DNA from: Acidobacteriota bacterium
GTDB taxonomy: Bacteria > Acidobacteriota > Blastocatellia > Pyrinomonadales > Pyrinomonadaceae
Length of the DNA: 64,000 nucleotides
Assembly: GCA_003385635.1 (NCBI GenBank)
Contig: QQUY01000001.1
Coordinates: 248,001-312,000 of the forward strand
Reading direction: 5' to 3'
Part shown: positions 17,316-25,760 of the stretch, in pieces
How the letters are laid out: every line of letters begins with the position of its first letter
Position numbering within the stretch: position 1 is the first letter of the stretch
Notes under the pieces: model-generated
What the model saw: only the letters and a program-made list of their open reading frames with translations
What the model was told of the DNA's origin: nothing
Databases searched by the model: none
Translations under genes and position numbers: made by a program

Positions 17316-18134
17316 TTAGAACAGGCTTTCCTGAATCCTGAGATCCTCAGGGTCTGCGGTTCCAATCCCGGCCAGATTTCTCAACTTGTTCACGCTCGCC
17401 GGCGCGAAGCCTTCGAGAAGATTGCTGAAGTACACGTAGCTTTCGCACTTCGGCCTTTCCGATAATTTTCGGAACCAGGTCTCGATCAATTTATCCTGCG
17501 GCCGCCGTATGCGGTCAAACCTGTCCAGGTCGCGCGCCCCCATAAACCTCACATAAAGCGGGATCTCATTCATTTGATCCAGCGCCCTGAACCAAAGGTC
17601 ACGGCCGATCCACTCTCCTTCCACAGCACACAGCCAAATGCCGCGTGATTCCAGTTCACGGAACGTCCAGTCGACGAGCCAGTCGCCGTCTCTGAACTCG
17701 ATCGCGAAGTTCATGCCCTGCGGAAGTGTGTCCAGGAACGATCTCAGGTTCTTGGCGTTCCCGCGGTCCGCGACGAATGCGGGAGAAAGCTGGATCAGAA
17801 AGGGCCCAAGCTTCTCGCGAAGAAGAGACGCGCGTGAAAGGAATTTCGCCGCAACGGGATAAGAAGCCGGCCGCAGCCTAAGCTCGTGGGTTATCTCTCT
17901 TGGCATCTTGAGCGAGAATAGAAATCCTTCCTCGCTCCGTTCGTACCAGGACTCGAATGTCGAAGATGTTGGTGAAGCGTAGAAAGAAGAGTCGACCTCC
18001 ACTGTATCGAATATCTGCGAATAAAGGCTGAGCATGTCCCTGGAGCGTGTCCCGGCGGGATAGAAAACATACTCGCTGCCAGGCCCAGTAACCCAGTCGA
18101 CATAATTCCAGCCCTGACATCCTGTACGGATCAC
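17316..18134 (-). CDS. DUF72 family protein
   Basis: 272-residue DUF72 (YecE-like) protein with the family's TIM-barrel motifs: GCQGWNYVDWVG-like start, FDTVEVDSSFYASPT, FSLKMPREITHE, the LIQLSP strand, and FAIEFRDGDW. Family members have no established reaction. The start region (MIRTGCQGWNY) is canonical. Upstream gap 18135-18417 carries no gene. Confidence 0.88.
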   Translation of the reverse strand: MIRTGCQGWNYVDWVTGPGSEYVFYPAGTRSRDMLSLYSQIFDTVEVDSSFYASPTSSTFESWYERSEEGFLFSLKMPREITHELRLRPASYPVAAKFLSRASLLREKLGPFLIQLSPAFVADRGNAKNLRSFLDTLPQGMNFAIEFRDGDWLVDWTFRELESRGIWLCAVEGEWIGRDLWFRALDQMNEIPLYVRFMGARDLDRFDRIRRPQDKLIETWFRKLSERPKCESYVYFSNLLEGFAPASVNKLRNLAGIGTADPEDLRIQESLF

Positions 18135-18417
18135 ACTTCCATTCTGCCATCAAAGGCCTGGAATAATCCAAACGCTCGGATTTTAGTGCTGTCGCAGTGC
18201 AACCGCTTTGAACACGAGCCCAATCGAACCGTTTTTATCCGTAAAAATGGAGCGATCCGGGCGCGCATGACGCTGGTGGAAAGTTGGTATCAGGTACCGC
18301 CTGTGAAACAGTAAATGTAAAGAATTGTAAGCCTTGGCGTTTTCGAGGGCGTAGCTCTTTATTTCCTAGTTTGAATTCTGTATTCTCCGATTCAAATTTT
18401 TGGATGAATTGGTAATT

Positions 18418-19827
18418 ATGGCGAAGAAAGGATCAGTGCTGGTCTGCGACGACGAAGAGATCATGCGGGATGTGCTTGAAACCGTGCTTTCGGGAGCAGG
18501 CTACAAGGTTGAACTCGCACGGACTGGAGAAGAGGCGATCGAAATGTATGACAACAGGCCCTTCGACGTCGTGCTGATGGATGTCTCAATGCCGGGTATG
18601 GGCGGCCTGTCGGCCCTTCAGGAGCTTATGAAGCTGGATGAAGAAGCCGTAGTGCTTGTGATCACAGCTTTTGCGACCTTTGATACAGCGATCTCCGCGT
18701 GGGAGAAAGGCGCGACAGGATGTATCAGAAAGCCGTTCAAAAATGAGCAGATTCTCGCCCTGGTTTCGAAGGGAGTAAAGAAAAGGCAGAAAGAAGAGGA
18801 AAGGCACACTCTCCGGCAGGCGATGGCGAGGTCGGTCCAGAGGGATTCGATCATCGGCCGTTCCGAACGGATGGAGAACGTCTTCAAGATGATAGAGCGG
18901 ATCGCTCCGGCGCGTTCGACCGTCCTGATTACAGGAGAGTCGGGGACGGGAAAGGAGTTGATCGCGAAATCGATCCATCAATCGAGCGCTCGGGCCGAAT
19001 GTCCGTTTGTGCCCGTGAACTGCTCGAACATCCCTTCCGAGCTACTTGAGAGTGAGCTTTTCGGTCATACCAAGGGCGCCTTCACGGGGGCCGTAAGTGC
19101 CAAGAAAGGGCTTTTTGAGGTCGCAGACACCGGCACTATCTTTCTTGATGAGATCGGGGATCTGCGTCCCGAAACGCAGATCAGGCTCCTGCGAGTTATT
19201 CAGGAGAAGGAATTTACACCGCTGGGAGAAACGAAGCCGATTGCCGTCGATGTAAGGATCATCGCGGCGACAAACGTAGATTTGAAAGAAGCGGTCAAGA
19301 GCGGAGTCTTCCGGGAGGACCTCTATTACAGGCTCTCTGTCGTTCCGATCGAACTGCCTCCGCTTCGTGAACGCAAACAGGACATATTGCCTCTCGCCCA
19401 GCACTTTATAAAGAAGTACAACGATGAGAATTCGCGCGAGATCACGACGACTATTGCCCCCGATGTTCTGTCACTTCTTGAGAGCTATCATTATCCGGGT
19501 AATGTCCGTGAACTGGAGAACATCATTGAGCGGGCAGTGGTCATCGCGCCGACGGACGAGATCACCCGCGACTGTCTTCGCCCAGAGGTGCTCGACCCGG
19601 GCCTGGCGATCTCGATGTCCAGAGAAAGCAAGGGAAGCTCTGCTGATATCGACATTTCGAACGGCGTTACTTTCTACGACGAAGTAAAGAAGTTTGAGGT
19701 GGACCTGATCCAAAGGGCGCTTCAGCAGACCGGCGGCCATCAATCGCGCGCTGCAAGGCTCCTTGGGCTAAATGCCACGACCCTGAACTCAAAGATCAAG
19801 AGCTACAACATCATTCCCCGCCAGTAG
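18418..19827 (+). CDS. sigma-54-dependent response regulator (NtrC family)
   Basis: Two-component transcription activator of 469 residues. Receiver domain 1-125 with phospho-acceptor D55 (VVLMDVSMPG). AAA+ domain about 145-375 with Walker A GESGTGKE, the GAFTGA loop that contacts sigma-54 (HTKGAFTGAVSAKKG), and Walker B IFLDEIGDL. C-terminal Fis-type helix-turn-helix in GGHQSRAARLLGLNATTLNS. I choose the ATG giving MAKKGSVLVCDDEE; a TTG six codons upstream is possible. No histidine kinase is adjacent. The next gene downstream has a strong -24/-12 promoter, making it an obvious candidate target. Confidence 0.93.
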   Translation: MAKKGSVLVCDDEEIMRDVLETVLSGAGYKVELARTGEEAIEMYDNRPFDVVLMDVSMPGMGGLSALQELMKLDEEAVVLVITAFATFDTAISAWEKGATGCIRKPFKNEQILALVSKGVKKRQKEEERHTLRQAMARSVQRDSIIGRSERMENVFKMIERIAPARSTVLITGESGTGKELIAKSIHQSSARAECPFVPVNCSNIPSELLESELFGHTKGAFTGAVSAKKGLFEVADTGTIFLDEIGDLRPETQIRLLRVIQEKEFTPLGETKPIAVDVRIIAATNVDLKEAVKSGVFREDLYYRLSVVPIELPPLRERKQDILPLAQHFIKKYNDENSREITTTIAPDVLSLLESYHYPGNVRELENIIERAVVIAPTDEITRDCLRPEVLDPGLAISMSRESKGSSADIDISNGVTFYDEVKKFEVDLIQRALQQTGGHQSRAARLLGLNATTLNSKIKSYNIIPRQ

Positions 19828-19841
19828 TTGTTTTTGTAAAC

Positions 19842-19982
19842 ATCAGTTGCCCCCGGCTTCAGCCGGGGGATACTAAGCACCAAGTTATTCTAGGCCGGCT
19901 TTATCCGGCATCTTTTGGGGGCTGACGCCCCCTTTTAGGTTTTGATGCCGGGTAACCCCTCGCTGAAGCGAGTGGCAACTGA
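19842..19982. repeat. ~141-bp four-hairpin repeat element, copy C
   Basis: Ends ATCAGTTGCCCCC and GTGGCAACTGA. Contains hairpins around GGCTTCAGCC, GGCCGGCTTTATCCGGC, GGGGGCTGACGCCCCC and CTCGCTGAAGCGAG, the same order as copies A and B with compensated changes in the stems. It directly follows the response regulator stop and may also act as its terminator. Confidence 0.88.
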
Positions 19983-20191
19983 CAGAAATTCAGATGCTGC
20001 CGGCCGAATTTCTCGCCTCCTATCGAAGCGAGCTAAAACTGTAGTTGGATTTTATTGAAATTTATCTGGGGTTTATCTTTCGCATCGAATCCCTCCGAAA
20101 ACTTGGAAGATTCTCCAAAATCCCGCTCGATCTCTCATCTTCTGAATCATCGCTGTTGTTGAAAATAAAAGGTTTCTTGTCTCAGGAATAA

Positions 20192-20207
20192 TGGCACCAA
20201 ACTTGCT
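20192..20207 (+). promoter_or_regulatory. sigma-54 (-24/-12) promoter
   Basis: TGGCACCAAACTTGCT: the GG and GC dinucleotides are exactly 10 bases apart and both boxes fit the TGGCAC-N5-TTGC consensus. It lies about 60 bp before the ATG of the TonB-dependent receptor and 365 bp after a sigma-54 activator gene. The rest of the 440-bp gap is the repeat element and AT-rich sequence that could hold activator sites. Confidence 0.85.
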
Positions 20208-20267
20208 TTAGCCGACGCGCTCAATCTTGAAGCAAACTACCCTAATTTCTGAGAGGAAACTAAAGAT

Positions 20268-23200
20268 ATGAAGAGGTGTCTTGGCAGCGTTCTGTTTATT
20301 CTGACAGTTGCTGCATTGGCATTTGCCCAGACCACCACCGGCCGACTCCTTGGCAACATTTCCGGACCCGACGGGCTTCTGCCCGGCGCGACCGTAACAG
20401 CCAAAGACAACAACACCGGCAAGGAAGTCACCACGACGAGCAGCGATTCAGGCTCGTTCATCTTTCCGCAACTTGAATTTGGAACCTACACGGTCACCGT
20501 TGTATCGGAAGGATTCAAGACTTTCGTCGCTACCGATGTAAAGATTGACGTCGGCCGCGAATACACACTCAATCCTACTCTTGAAGTAGGAGACGTTCAG
20601 GAGAGCGTCACTGTCACGGCGGGTGCCGAGATCGTAACGGCCAGTACGGCTCAGATCAGCAACACCGTCAGCCCGCAACAGATCCTCTCTCTTCCCCTTA
20701 TCACCCGTAATCCACTGAGCCTGACGACACTTCAGGCAGGTGTGGCGAGCAATTCGGCCCAGAACACGACGATCAACGGAATGAGGACGACCTTCACGAA
20801 CATTACGCGTGACGGCATCAACATCCAGGATACGTTCATCAGGTCGAATGCGACGGACTTCGCTCCGGGCCGTCCTTCAGTTGACGATACAGGCGAGTTC
20901 ACAATTGCAACGGCGAATGCCGAGGCCGATCAAGGCTACGGCGGAGCGCAGATCAGACTTGTGACGCCCCGCGGCGAAAGTTCATTTCACGGAGCTCTTT
21001 TTGCTTATAACCGTAATTCGGAATTCGCAGCCAATAGCTTCTTTAACAATCGGAACGGCACGGCAAGACAGTTCAGGAACCGCAACCAGTTCGGCGGTAA
21101 ACTGAGCGGCCCGGTCCCGCTTCCCCACTTCGGTGAAGGTGGACCCCTGTGGCACAAGGACAAGGGATTCTTCTTCTTCGCATACGAAGGAATCCGTGAT
21201 CCCCAGACCTCGAACAACAACCTGACCAGGACGATTCTGACGGATTCGGCCAGGAACGGAGCATTCAGCTGGGCGAGGACGAACAGCACGAGCGTTACCC
21301 CATTCTGCCCGTCGCAGACGATCGGGAGCATCTGTACGATCCCCGATATTCTCGGCTATGCAAGAGCTAACGTAGCGAACGGCAGTGAGATTCCGGCAAC
21401 TATTTCGCCTCTTATCCAGTCGCGTGTGCTTTCACAGCTTCCGACTACGAGCAATTTCACCGGAGGCGACGGACTTAACACCGCTGGATTCAGGGCGACC
21501 CGTGCTTCAACTCAGGAGCGGAACCAGTATTCTTCCCGCTTTGACATCGACTTCGACGAAAAGAACTCTTTTCTCGCAGTTTTCAACTACAACCGCGAAA
21601 CGAATCTGAGGCCGGACGCCGACACCACTTCGTTCGGATTTACTCCTGGCGTAACGCAGGCATCTGCAAACAAGCAGTTCACCGCTGCGTACAGGAGAAC
21701 GTTTACCCAGAATTTCACTACCGAGTTCAGGGGCGGCATCTTCACGAGCGAAGTTCCGTTCGACAGGACCGACCCGAGGCCGGATTACTTCCTGGCGCTT
21801 CCTCTGGTTACCTTCCCCGAAAACACCTTTATGGACCAGGGCAGGAACACCAAGGGAATCAACTTCCAGAGCAACTCCGACCTTATCCTCGGCAAGCATT
21901 CGATCCGTTTCGGAGCGCAGGCACAGATCTTTAAGGTCAACTCGTATAACGATGCAGGGCTTGTACCGACGATCACCGTCGGAACAGGAACTGCAACACC
22001 CGCCTTTACCTCGACTAACTTCTCGAGTATCGGCGGCATCAGCAGCACACAGCTAGGCACGGCAAATGGTCTTCTCGCCCTCCTCGGAGGCGGATTCACG
22101 ACCGCTGCCCAGTCTTTCAACGTTGTCGACCTGAACAGCGGGTTTGAGGCTACGAGGCCTGTCACGCCGTTCCGCTACGAGAACCACTCTTTTTACATCG
22201 CTGACAAATGGAACGTAGTTCAGGGTCTCCAGCTTAGCCTGGGTCTTCGCTACGAGATATTCCCGGCGCTCAGGCTGATCAACGGTCTCGCACTCGAGCC
22301 GGTGTACGCCGACATCAACAACCCGATTCCGTCGCTGCTTGATATCAACGGAATGACGGATGTGATCGGCGGAAACGCAGGTCGCGAGAACGCTTACTAC
22401 AAGACCGACTGGAATAACCTCGCACCGAACATCGGTGTCGCGTACACTCCTTCTTTCGAGAACGGTGTTGGCAGATTCCTGTTTGGCGAGTCTGGAAAAT
22501 CGGTCATTCGCGGTGGCTACAGCCACGCATACGGTAACGATTCGATCGTTACGTCGATCAACAATGCGGCAGTCGGCAACCCCGGTCTTGCCCGCACGAC
22601 CTTCAGTCAGATCAATCTCAACGGACGGCTCGACGCCGGAGTGCCTTCAGTCACCCCAGGTGCGTTTGTCGCTCCGCCGAGGTCGTATCTGCTGAACAAC
22701 CGCCAGAATAACTTCTTCGGTACCATATTTGGAATCGATCCGAATCTGGAAACGCCGAAGGTCGAGCAGTACAGCCTCGGATTCCAGAGGGAGTTCTTTG
22801 GCAATACTGCGTTCGAGATCAGGTACGTCGGTTCGCGCAGCAACAACCTTGCACGCGGTATTGATCTGAACCAGATCGATATCTTCAGCAACGGGTTCCT
22901 TGCAGATTTCGAAAGGGCTCGTGCGAACTTCAACCTGACAGGAAACGCGTTCTGCGTGTCGGCAGGATGCCAGCCGCTGAACATTTTCATCAACACCAAC
23001 AATCCGCAGCCCGGAAGGCTGGTTGTAGGTACCGGCGGACTGTCGGCGACGACCTTCAACAACCACCTGAACAACGGTACCGTTGCTGATCTCGCGGCTG
23101 CATACATCAACAACTCGGCAAACTTGAATAACCACCCCTCGTCGCTCAACCCGACTGCGGTCCCGAGGATCAACTTCCTCCCGAACCCTGCAGGCGGTGC

Positions 23201-24035
23201 GGTCGACTATTTCTTCAACGATGCCGAATATCAGTACGACTCGCTTCAGCTTGAAGTGAGGCGCCGATTCTCGGACGGCCTCTACTTCCAGGCCAACTAC
23301 ACGTTCTCGAAGAACCTGACCAACGCGGTGGGAACCTCGCAGAACCTGTTTGAGCCGTATCTCGACAACAACAACAAGGACCTGGACCGTCAGAGGGCAG
23401 ACTTTGACCAAACGCACGTGTTCAACTTCAACGGCGTTTATCAATTGCCTTTCGGAAGCGGCAAGCAGTTCCTTAACTACGGTGGATTTGCCGACAAGAT
23501 CCTCGGCGGATGGGAGATCTCCGGTCTCGCACAGTGGACCTCGGGCGCACCGATAACTTTCGTCGACACCCGTGGAACGCTCAACCGTTCTGCCCGCTCG
23601 GCAAGGCAAACCGTAAACAGCTCGCTGACGAACCAGCAGATCGCAGGGCTTCAGGGTATTTTCGAAGCTAACGGCAACATCTACTGGATAGATCCTGCGG
23701 TAATCGGCGCTTCCGGCGCTGCTTCCAATGGATTCGGTTCGTCGCCCTTCGCAGGCCAAGTGTTCTTCAACACCAATCCGGGCCAAACCGGTAACCTGGG
23801 CAGGACGCTTATCGATGGTCCGAGCTATTTCAACATCAATGCTGCTGTTCTGAAGAACATCACGTTCGGTGAAAGGATGAGGGTCCAGCTGCGCGCTGAG
23901 GCATTCAACGTCCTGAACAACACGAACTTTATTCAGAACACGCAGTTCGCGAACATCAACAGCACGAGCTTTGGTCAGATCACGAGCGCTTTCGCTCCGC
24001 GTGAGATCCAGTTCGCTGCTCGCTTCGAGTTCTAG
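20268..24035 (+). CDS. TonB-dependent receptor, Oar-like, with carboxypeptidase-regulatory domain
   Basis: Large outer-membrane receptor of 1255 residues. Signal peptide 1-20 (ending ALAFAQ); carboxypeptidase-regulatory-like beta sandwich about 22-105 (TTTGRLLGNISGPDG... GFKTF); plug about 115-240 (ISNTVSPQQILSLPL, NPLSLTTLQAGV); then a long beta-barrel ending in the aromatic barrel signature AARFEF. Two cysteine pairs occur in loops. The ligand is unknown; this family in Acidobacteriota and Myxococcota is usually tied to polymer or peptide uptake or adhesion. A GAGAGG ribosome site precedes the ATG. Likely under sigma-54 control. A terminator follows, and a related receptor lies convergent downstream. 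Confidence 0.92.
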   Translation: MKRCLGSVLFILTVAALAFAQTTTGRLLGNISGPDGLLPGATVTAKDNNTGKEVTTTSSDSGSFIFPQLEFGTYTVTVVSEGFKTFVATDVKIDVGREYTLNPTLEVGDVQESVTVTAGAEIVTASTAQISNTVSPQQILSLPLITRNPLSLTTLQAGVASNSAQNTTINGMRTTFTNITRDGINIQDTFIRSNATDFAPGRPSVDDTGEFTIATANAEADQGYGGAQIRLVTPRGESSFHGALFAYNRNSEFAANSFFNNRNGTARQFRNRNQFGGKLSGPVPLPHFGEGGPLWHKDKGFFFFAYEGIRDPQTSNNNLTRTILTDSARNGAFSWARTNSTSVTPFCPSQTIGSICTIPDILGYARANVANGSEIPATISPLIQSRVLSQLPTTSNFTGGDGLNTAGFRATRASTQERNQYSSRFDIDFDEKNSFLAVFNYNRETNLRPDADTTSFGFTPGVTQASANKQFTAAYRRTFTQNFTTEFRGGIFTSEVPFDRTDPRPDYFLALPLVTFPENTFMDQGRNTKGINFQSNSDLILGKHSIRFGAQAQIFKVNSYNDAGLVPTITVGTGTATPAFTSTNFSSIGGISSTQLGTANGLLALLGGGFTTAAQSFNVVDLNSGFEATRPVTPFRYENHSFYIADKWNVVQGLQLSLGLRYEIFPALRLINGLALEPVYADINNPIPSLLDINGMTDVIGGNAGRENAYYKTDWNNLAPNIGVAYTPSFENGVGRFLFGESGKSVIRGGYSHAYGNDSIVTSINNAAVGNPGLARTTFSQINLNGRLDAGVPSVTPGAFVAPPRSYLLNNRQNNFFGTIFGIDPNLETPKVEQYSLGFQREFFGNTAFEIRYVGSRSNNLARGIDLNQIDIFSNGFLADFERARANFNLTGNAFCVSAGCQPLNIFINTNNPQPGRLVVGTGGLSATTFNNHLNNGTVADLAAAYINNSANLNNHPSSLNPTAVPRINFLPNPAGGAVDYFFNDAEYQYDSLQLEVRRRFSDGLYFQANYTFSKNLTNAVGTSQNLFEPYLDNNNKDLDRQRADFDQTHVFNFNGVYQLPFGSGKQFLNYGGFADKILGGWEISGLAQWTSGAPITFVDTRGTLNRSARSARQTVNSSLTNQQIAGLQGIFEANGNIYWIDPAVIGASGAASNGFGSSPFAGQVFFNTNPGQTGNLGRTLIDGPSYFNINAAVLKNITFGERMRVQLRAEAFNVLNNTNFIQNTQFANINSTSFGQITSAFAPREIQFAARFEF

Positions 24036-24059
24036 GCTGCTGCCAGTTGAACTCTACAG

Positions 24060-24091
24060 GCGGCGCCGTTCTTATGGACGGCGCCTTTTTT
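24060..24091 (+). terminator. rho-independent terminator
   Basis: GGCGCCGT/ACGGCGCC stem with a short TCTTATGG-type loop, followed by TTTTTTC. It lies 25 bp after the receptor stop. Confidence 0.9.
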
Positions 24092-24643
24092 CTTCGTTCG
24101 CAATAGAGTCGGCCTGCGGCCGAATTTCAAATTGCGGATTTCAGACCTCAGAAAGACAAACACAACAGTTTAGAGCAGCGCTTGCGCTGCCCTGAGCGGG
24201 TAATACCCGCTCATTTCTTTAGCAACAGCTAGCCCCTAAAGAGGACCGATGCATTGTCGTCATGCTCTTGAATGTAAGGATTAGCACGAAACGGGTGGTT
24301 TGGTTCTAGGTGTTGAGCTTTTCGCCCTTAAGAATTCCTGTTGCTCGAATGAGCTTGTTTGTCCTGATGGAAAAAGGCTTGAAATTTCCTTAATACTTGC
24401 TCTTTCGCCGACTGTATGAGCCGGCTTTGCTCGGCTTGTGCAGCGCAAGCGCTGCTCTAAACGGTAGATAATGACCAGCTGCTCTAAACGGCTCGTCTTG
24501 TTCGAGTTCTAAGCCGTGCAGCGCAAGCGCTGCGATCGGTCTTCGGCCGAATGTCAGACTCCAGATTCCAGATTCCAGATTTCAGAGGTGCTTCAAGGAT
24601 CTTTGAGACCCGTCCATTCGCAAGAGTTATCTGCTCCAGAGAC
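24092..24643. repeat. gene-free region with exact 23-bp inverted repeat and palindromes
   Basis: No gene is visible. A 23-bp sequence at 24168-24190 (TTTAGAGCAGCGCTTGCGC core) is repeated exactly in inverted orientation at 24440-24462, and its 16-bp palindromic core recurs near 24516. Other palindromes include GAGCGGGTAATACCCGCTC (24194-24212) and CGGCCTGCGGCCG near 24110. Short TTCCAGATTTCAGA-like stretches of the kind seen elsewhere in the window lie near 24560. Confidence 0.7.
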
Positions 24644-24675
24644 AAGAAAAGAGGCTGCCCTCTCGGACAGCCTCG
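24644..24675 (-). terminator. rho-independent terminator
   Basis: On the minus strand GAGGCTGTCC-GAGA-GGGCAGCCTC followed by TTTTCTTG. It ends the secreted-protein gene that stops at 24699. Confidence 0.88.
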
Positions 24676-24698
24676 GAAAACCAATTTGAACTTCGTTT

Positions 24699-25586
24699 CT
24701 AGTAAGAGTCGACCTTGAATTCCTTGGGATCGATCTCATTGTTGAACTGGAACTGTTGCAGGTTCATCGTCCAAGTGTAGATCCGCGTACCTTCGCCTGT
24801 CTGTTTCTCATACTTGATCGTATAAGTGTGCGGCAGCGTAAGGCCAGACTCTTCCGCAAAGTCGCCGAACTCTTCTACCAACTGATACCTTTCTTCTTGC
24901 TGACGGGCGGAATTATCGATCGAGGTTCCCTGGCGGGCCGAGATGACACGCGAATACTCGGTCCTTACGTGCCGGAAGGTCGCGGCGTCAAAGAACATCT
25001 CGATCTTCAGATCAGACCCCGAGTCCGGCTTGTACCGGCATCTGTAGACCTCTACATCGTTGATGTCTGTGGTCTTGCAGGAGCTGAGCTTTCCTCTTTC
25101 CTCATCGTACCGAAGGAGCTCCCAGGAGCTTGAAAGCGCACCTCCCAGAATCCCGGTCTTGAATGTTTTGTCGTTGGTCTTCATAAACTCGCCTAACTCC
25201 GATCTTTGCCCGGGCACAACAAACGCGACACTAAAGTCATCGCCGTCGTAGCCCATTCTCTCGTGCGGATAGTCGGGCGTAGGGAATTTCATTCCGATAA
25301 GGTTCTTTCTTCCTTGTGAAGCAAGGACCACCAGGCCCGAAGTCTCGCCAGTGCCCCTGCCCTTGAATACAGCTTTAGTCGTGCCAGCGATCGTAATCGA
25401 AGAAATGTTCTTGCGTGCCTCTTCGGTGCCGATCGACGCCACATGCTTGGCGGCAAGCTCTTCAGCCTCCATCTTGTCGCGTGCGTTTCCCGACGCGAAA
25501 ACAATCGGAACGGCTATGGCCAGGAGCACTCCAAAGGACAAGTTCAAACTAATTATCGAGCGAAAGGCTCGTCGTGAATAATTCAT
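24699..25586 (-). CDS. secreted protein of unknown function (LolA-like character)
   Basis: 295 residues with an N-terminal signal peptide (hydrophobic about 13-32, cleavage near VFASG). The mature part is beta-rich, with patterns such as ELLRYDEERGKLSS, a paired-cysteine segment (SSCKTTDINDVEVYRCRY) and IEMFFDAATFRHVRTEYSR that recall outer-membrane lipoprotein-sorting (LolA-like) folds; I cannot confirm this. The ATG before NYSRRAF has a GGAGAG ribosome site. It lies downstream of the minus-strand TonB-dependent receptor, separated by a terminator, so it probably works at the same envelope site but may be transcribed separately. Confidence 0.7.
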   Translation of the reverse strand: MNYSRRAFRSIISLNLSFGVLLAIAVPIVFASGNARDKMEAEELAAKHVASIGTEEARKNISSITIAGTTKAVFKGRGTGETSGLVVLASQGRKNLIGMKFPTPDYPHERMGYDGDDFSVAFVVPGQRSELGEFMKTNDKTFKTGILGGALSSSWELLRYDEERGKLSSCKTTDINDVEVYRCRYKPDSGSDLKIEMFFDAATFRHVRTEYSRVISARQGTSIDNSARQQEERYQLVEEFGDFAEESGLTLPHTYTIKYEKQTGEGTRIYTWTMNLQQFQFNNEIDPKEFKVDSY

Positions 25587-25700
25587 ATTGCTCTCCGTAA
25601 TTTCTCTGATCAAAACACCTATTGGACCCTCCTCGGGCCAAACAATTCTCGATTGTCGGATTAAATCCAAGAATACAGCCCGCACTCCGAATAACCAAAC

Positions 25701-25733
25701 AAAAAAAGTGCTGCCCCGCTAGAGGCAGCACTA
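25701..25733 (-). terminator. rho-independent terminator
   Basis: Minus strand AGTGCTGCC-TCTAGCGG-GGCAGCACT followed by seven T. It ends the receptor gene stopping at 25761. Confidence 0.92.
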
Positions 25734-25760
25734 CAAATTGTTCTTAGATCAGATACGACA

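Noticed and set aside
18330-18350. Possible sigma-54 promoter before the response regulator (TTGGCG...GGGC)
   Set aside because: Spacing between GG and GC is 11 or more, not 10, and the -12 box does not fit.
22647-23786. Long minus-strand frame inside the first receptor gene
   Set aside because: Antisense shadow of a strongly supported TonB-dependent receptor; it has no family features or ribosome site.
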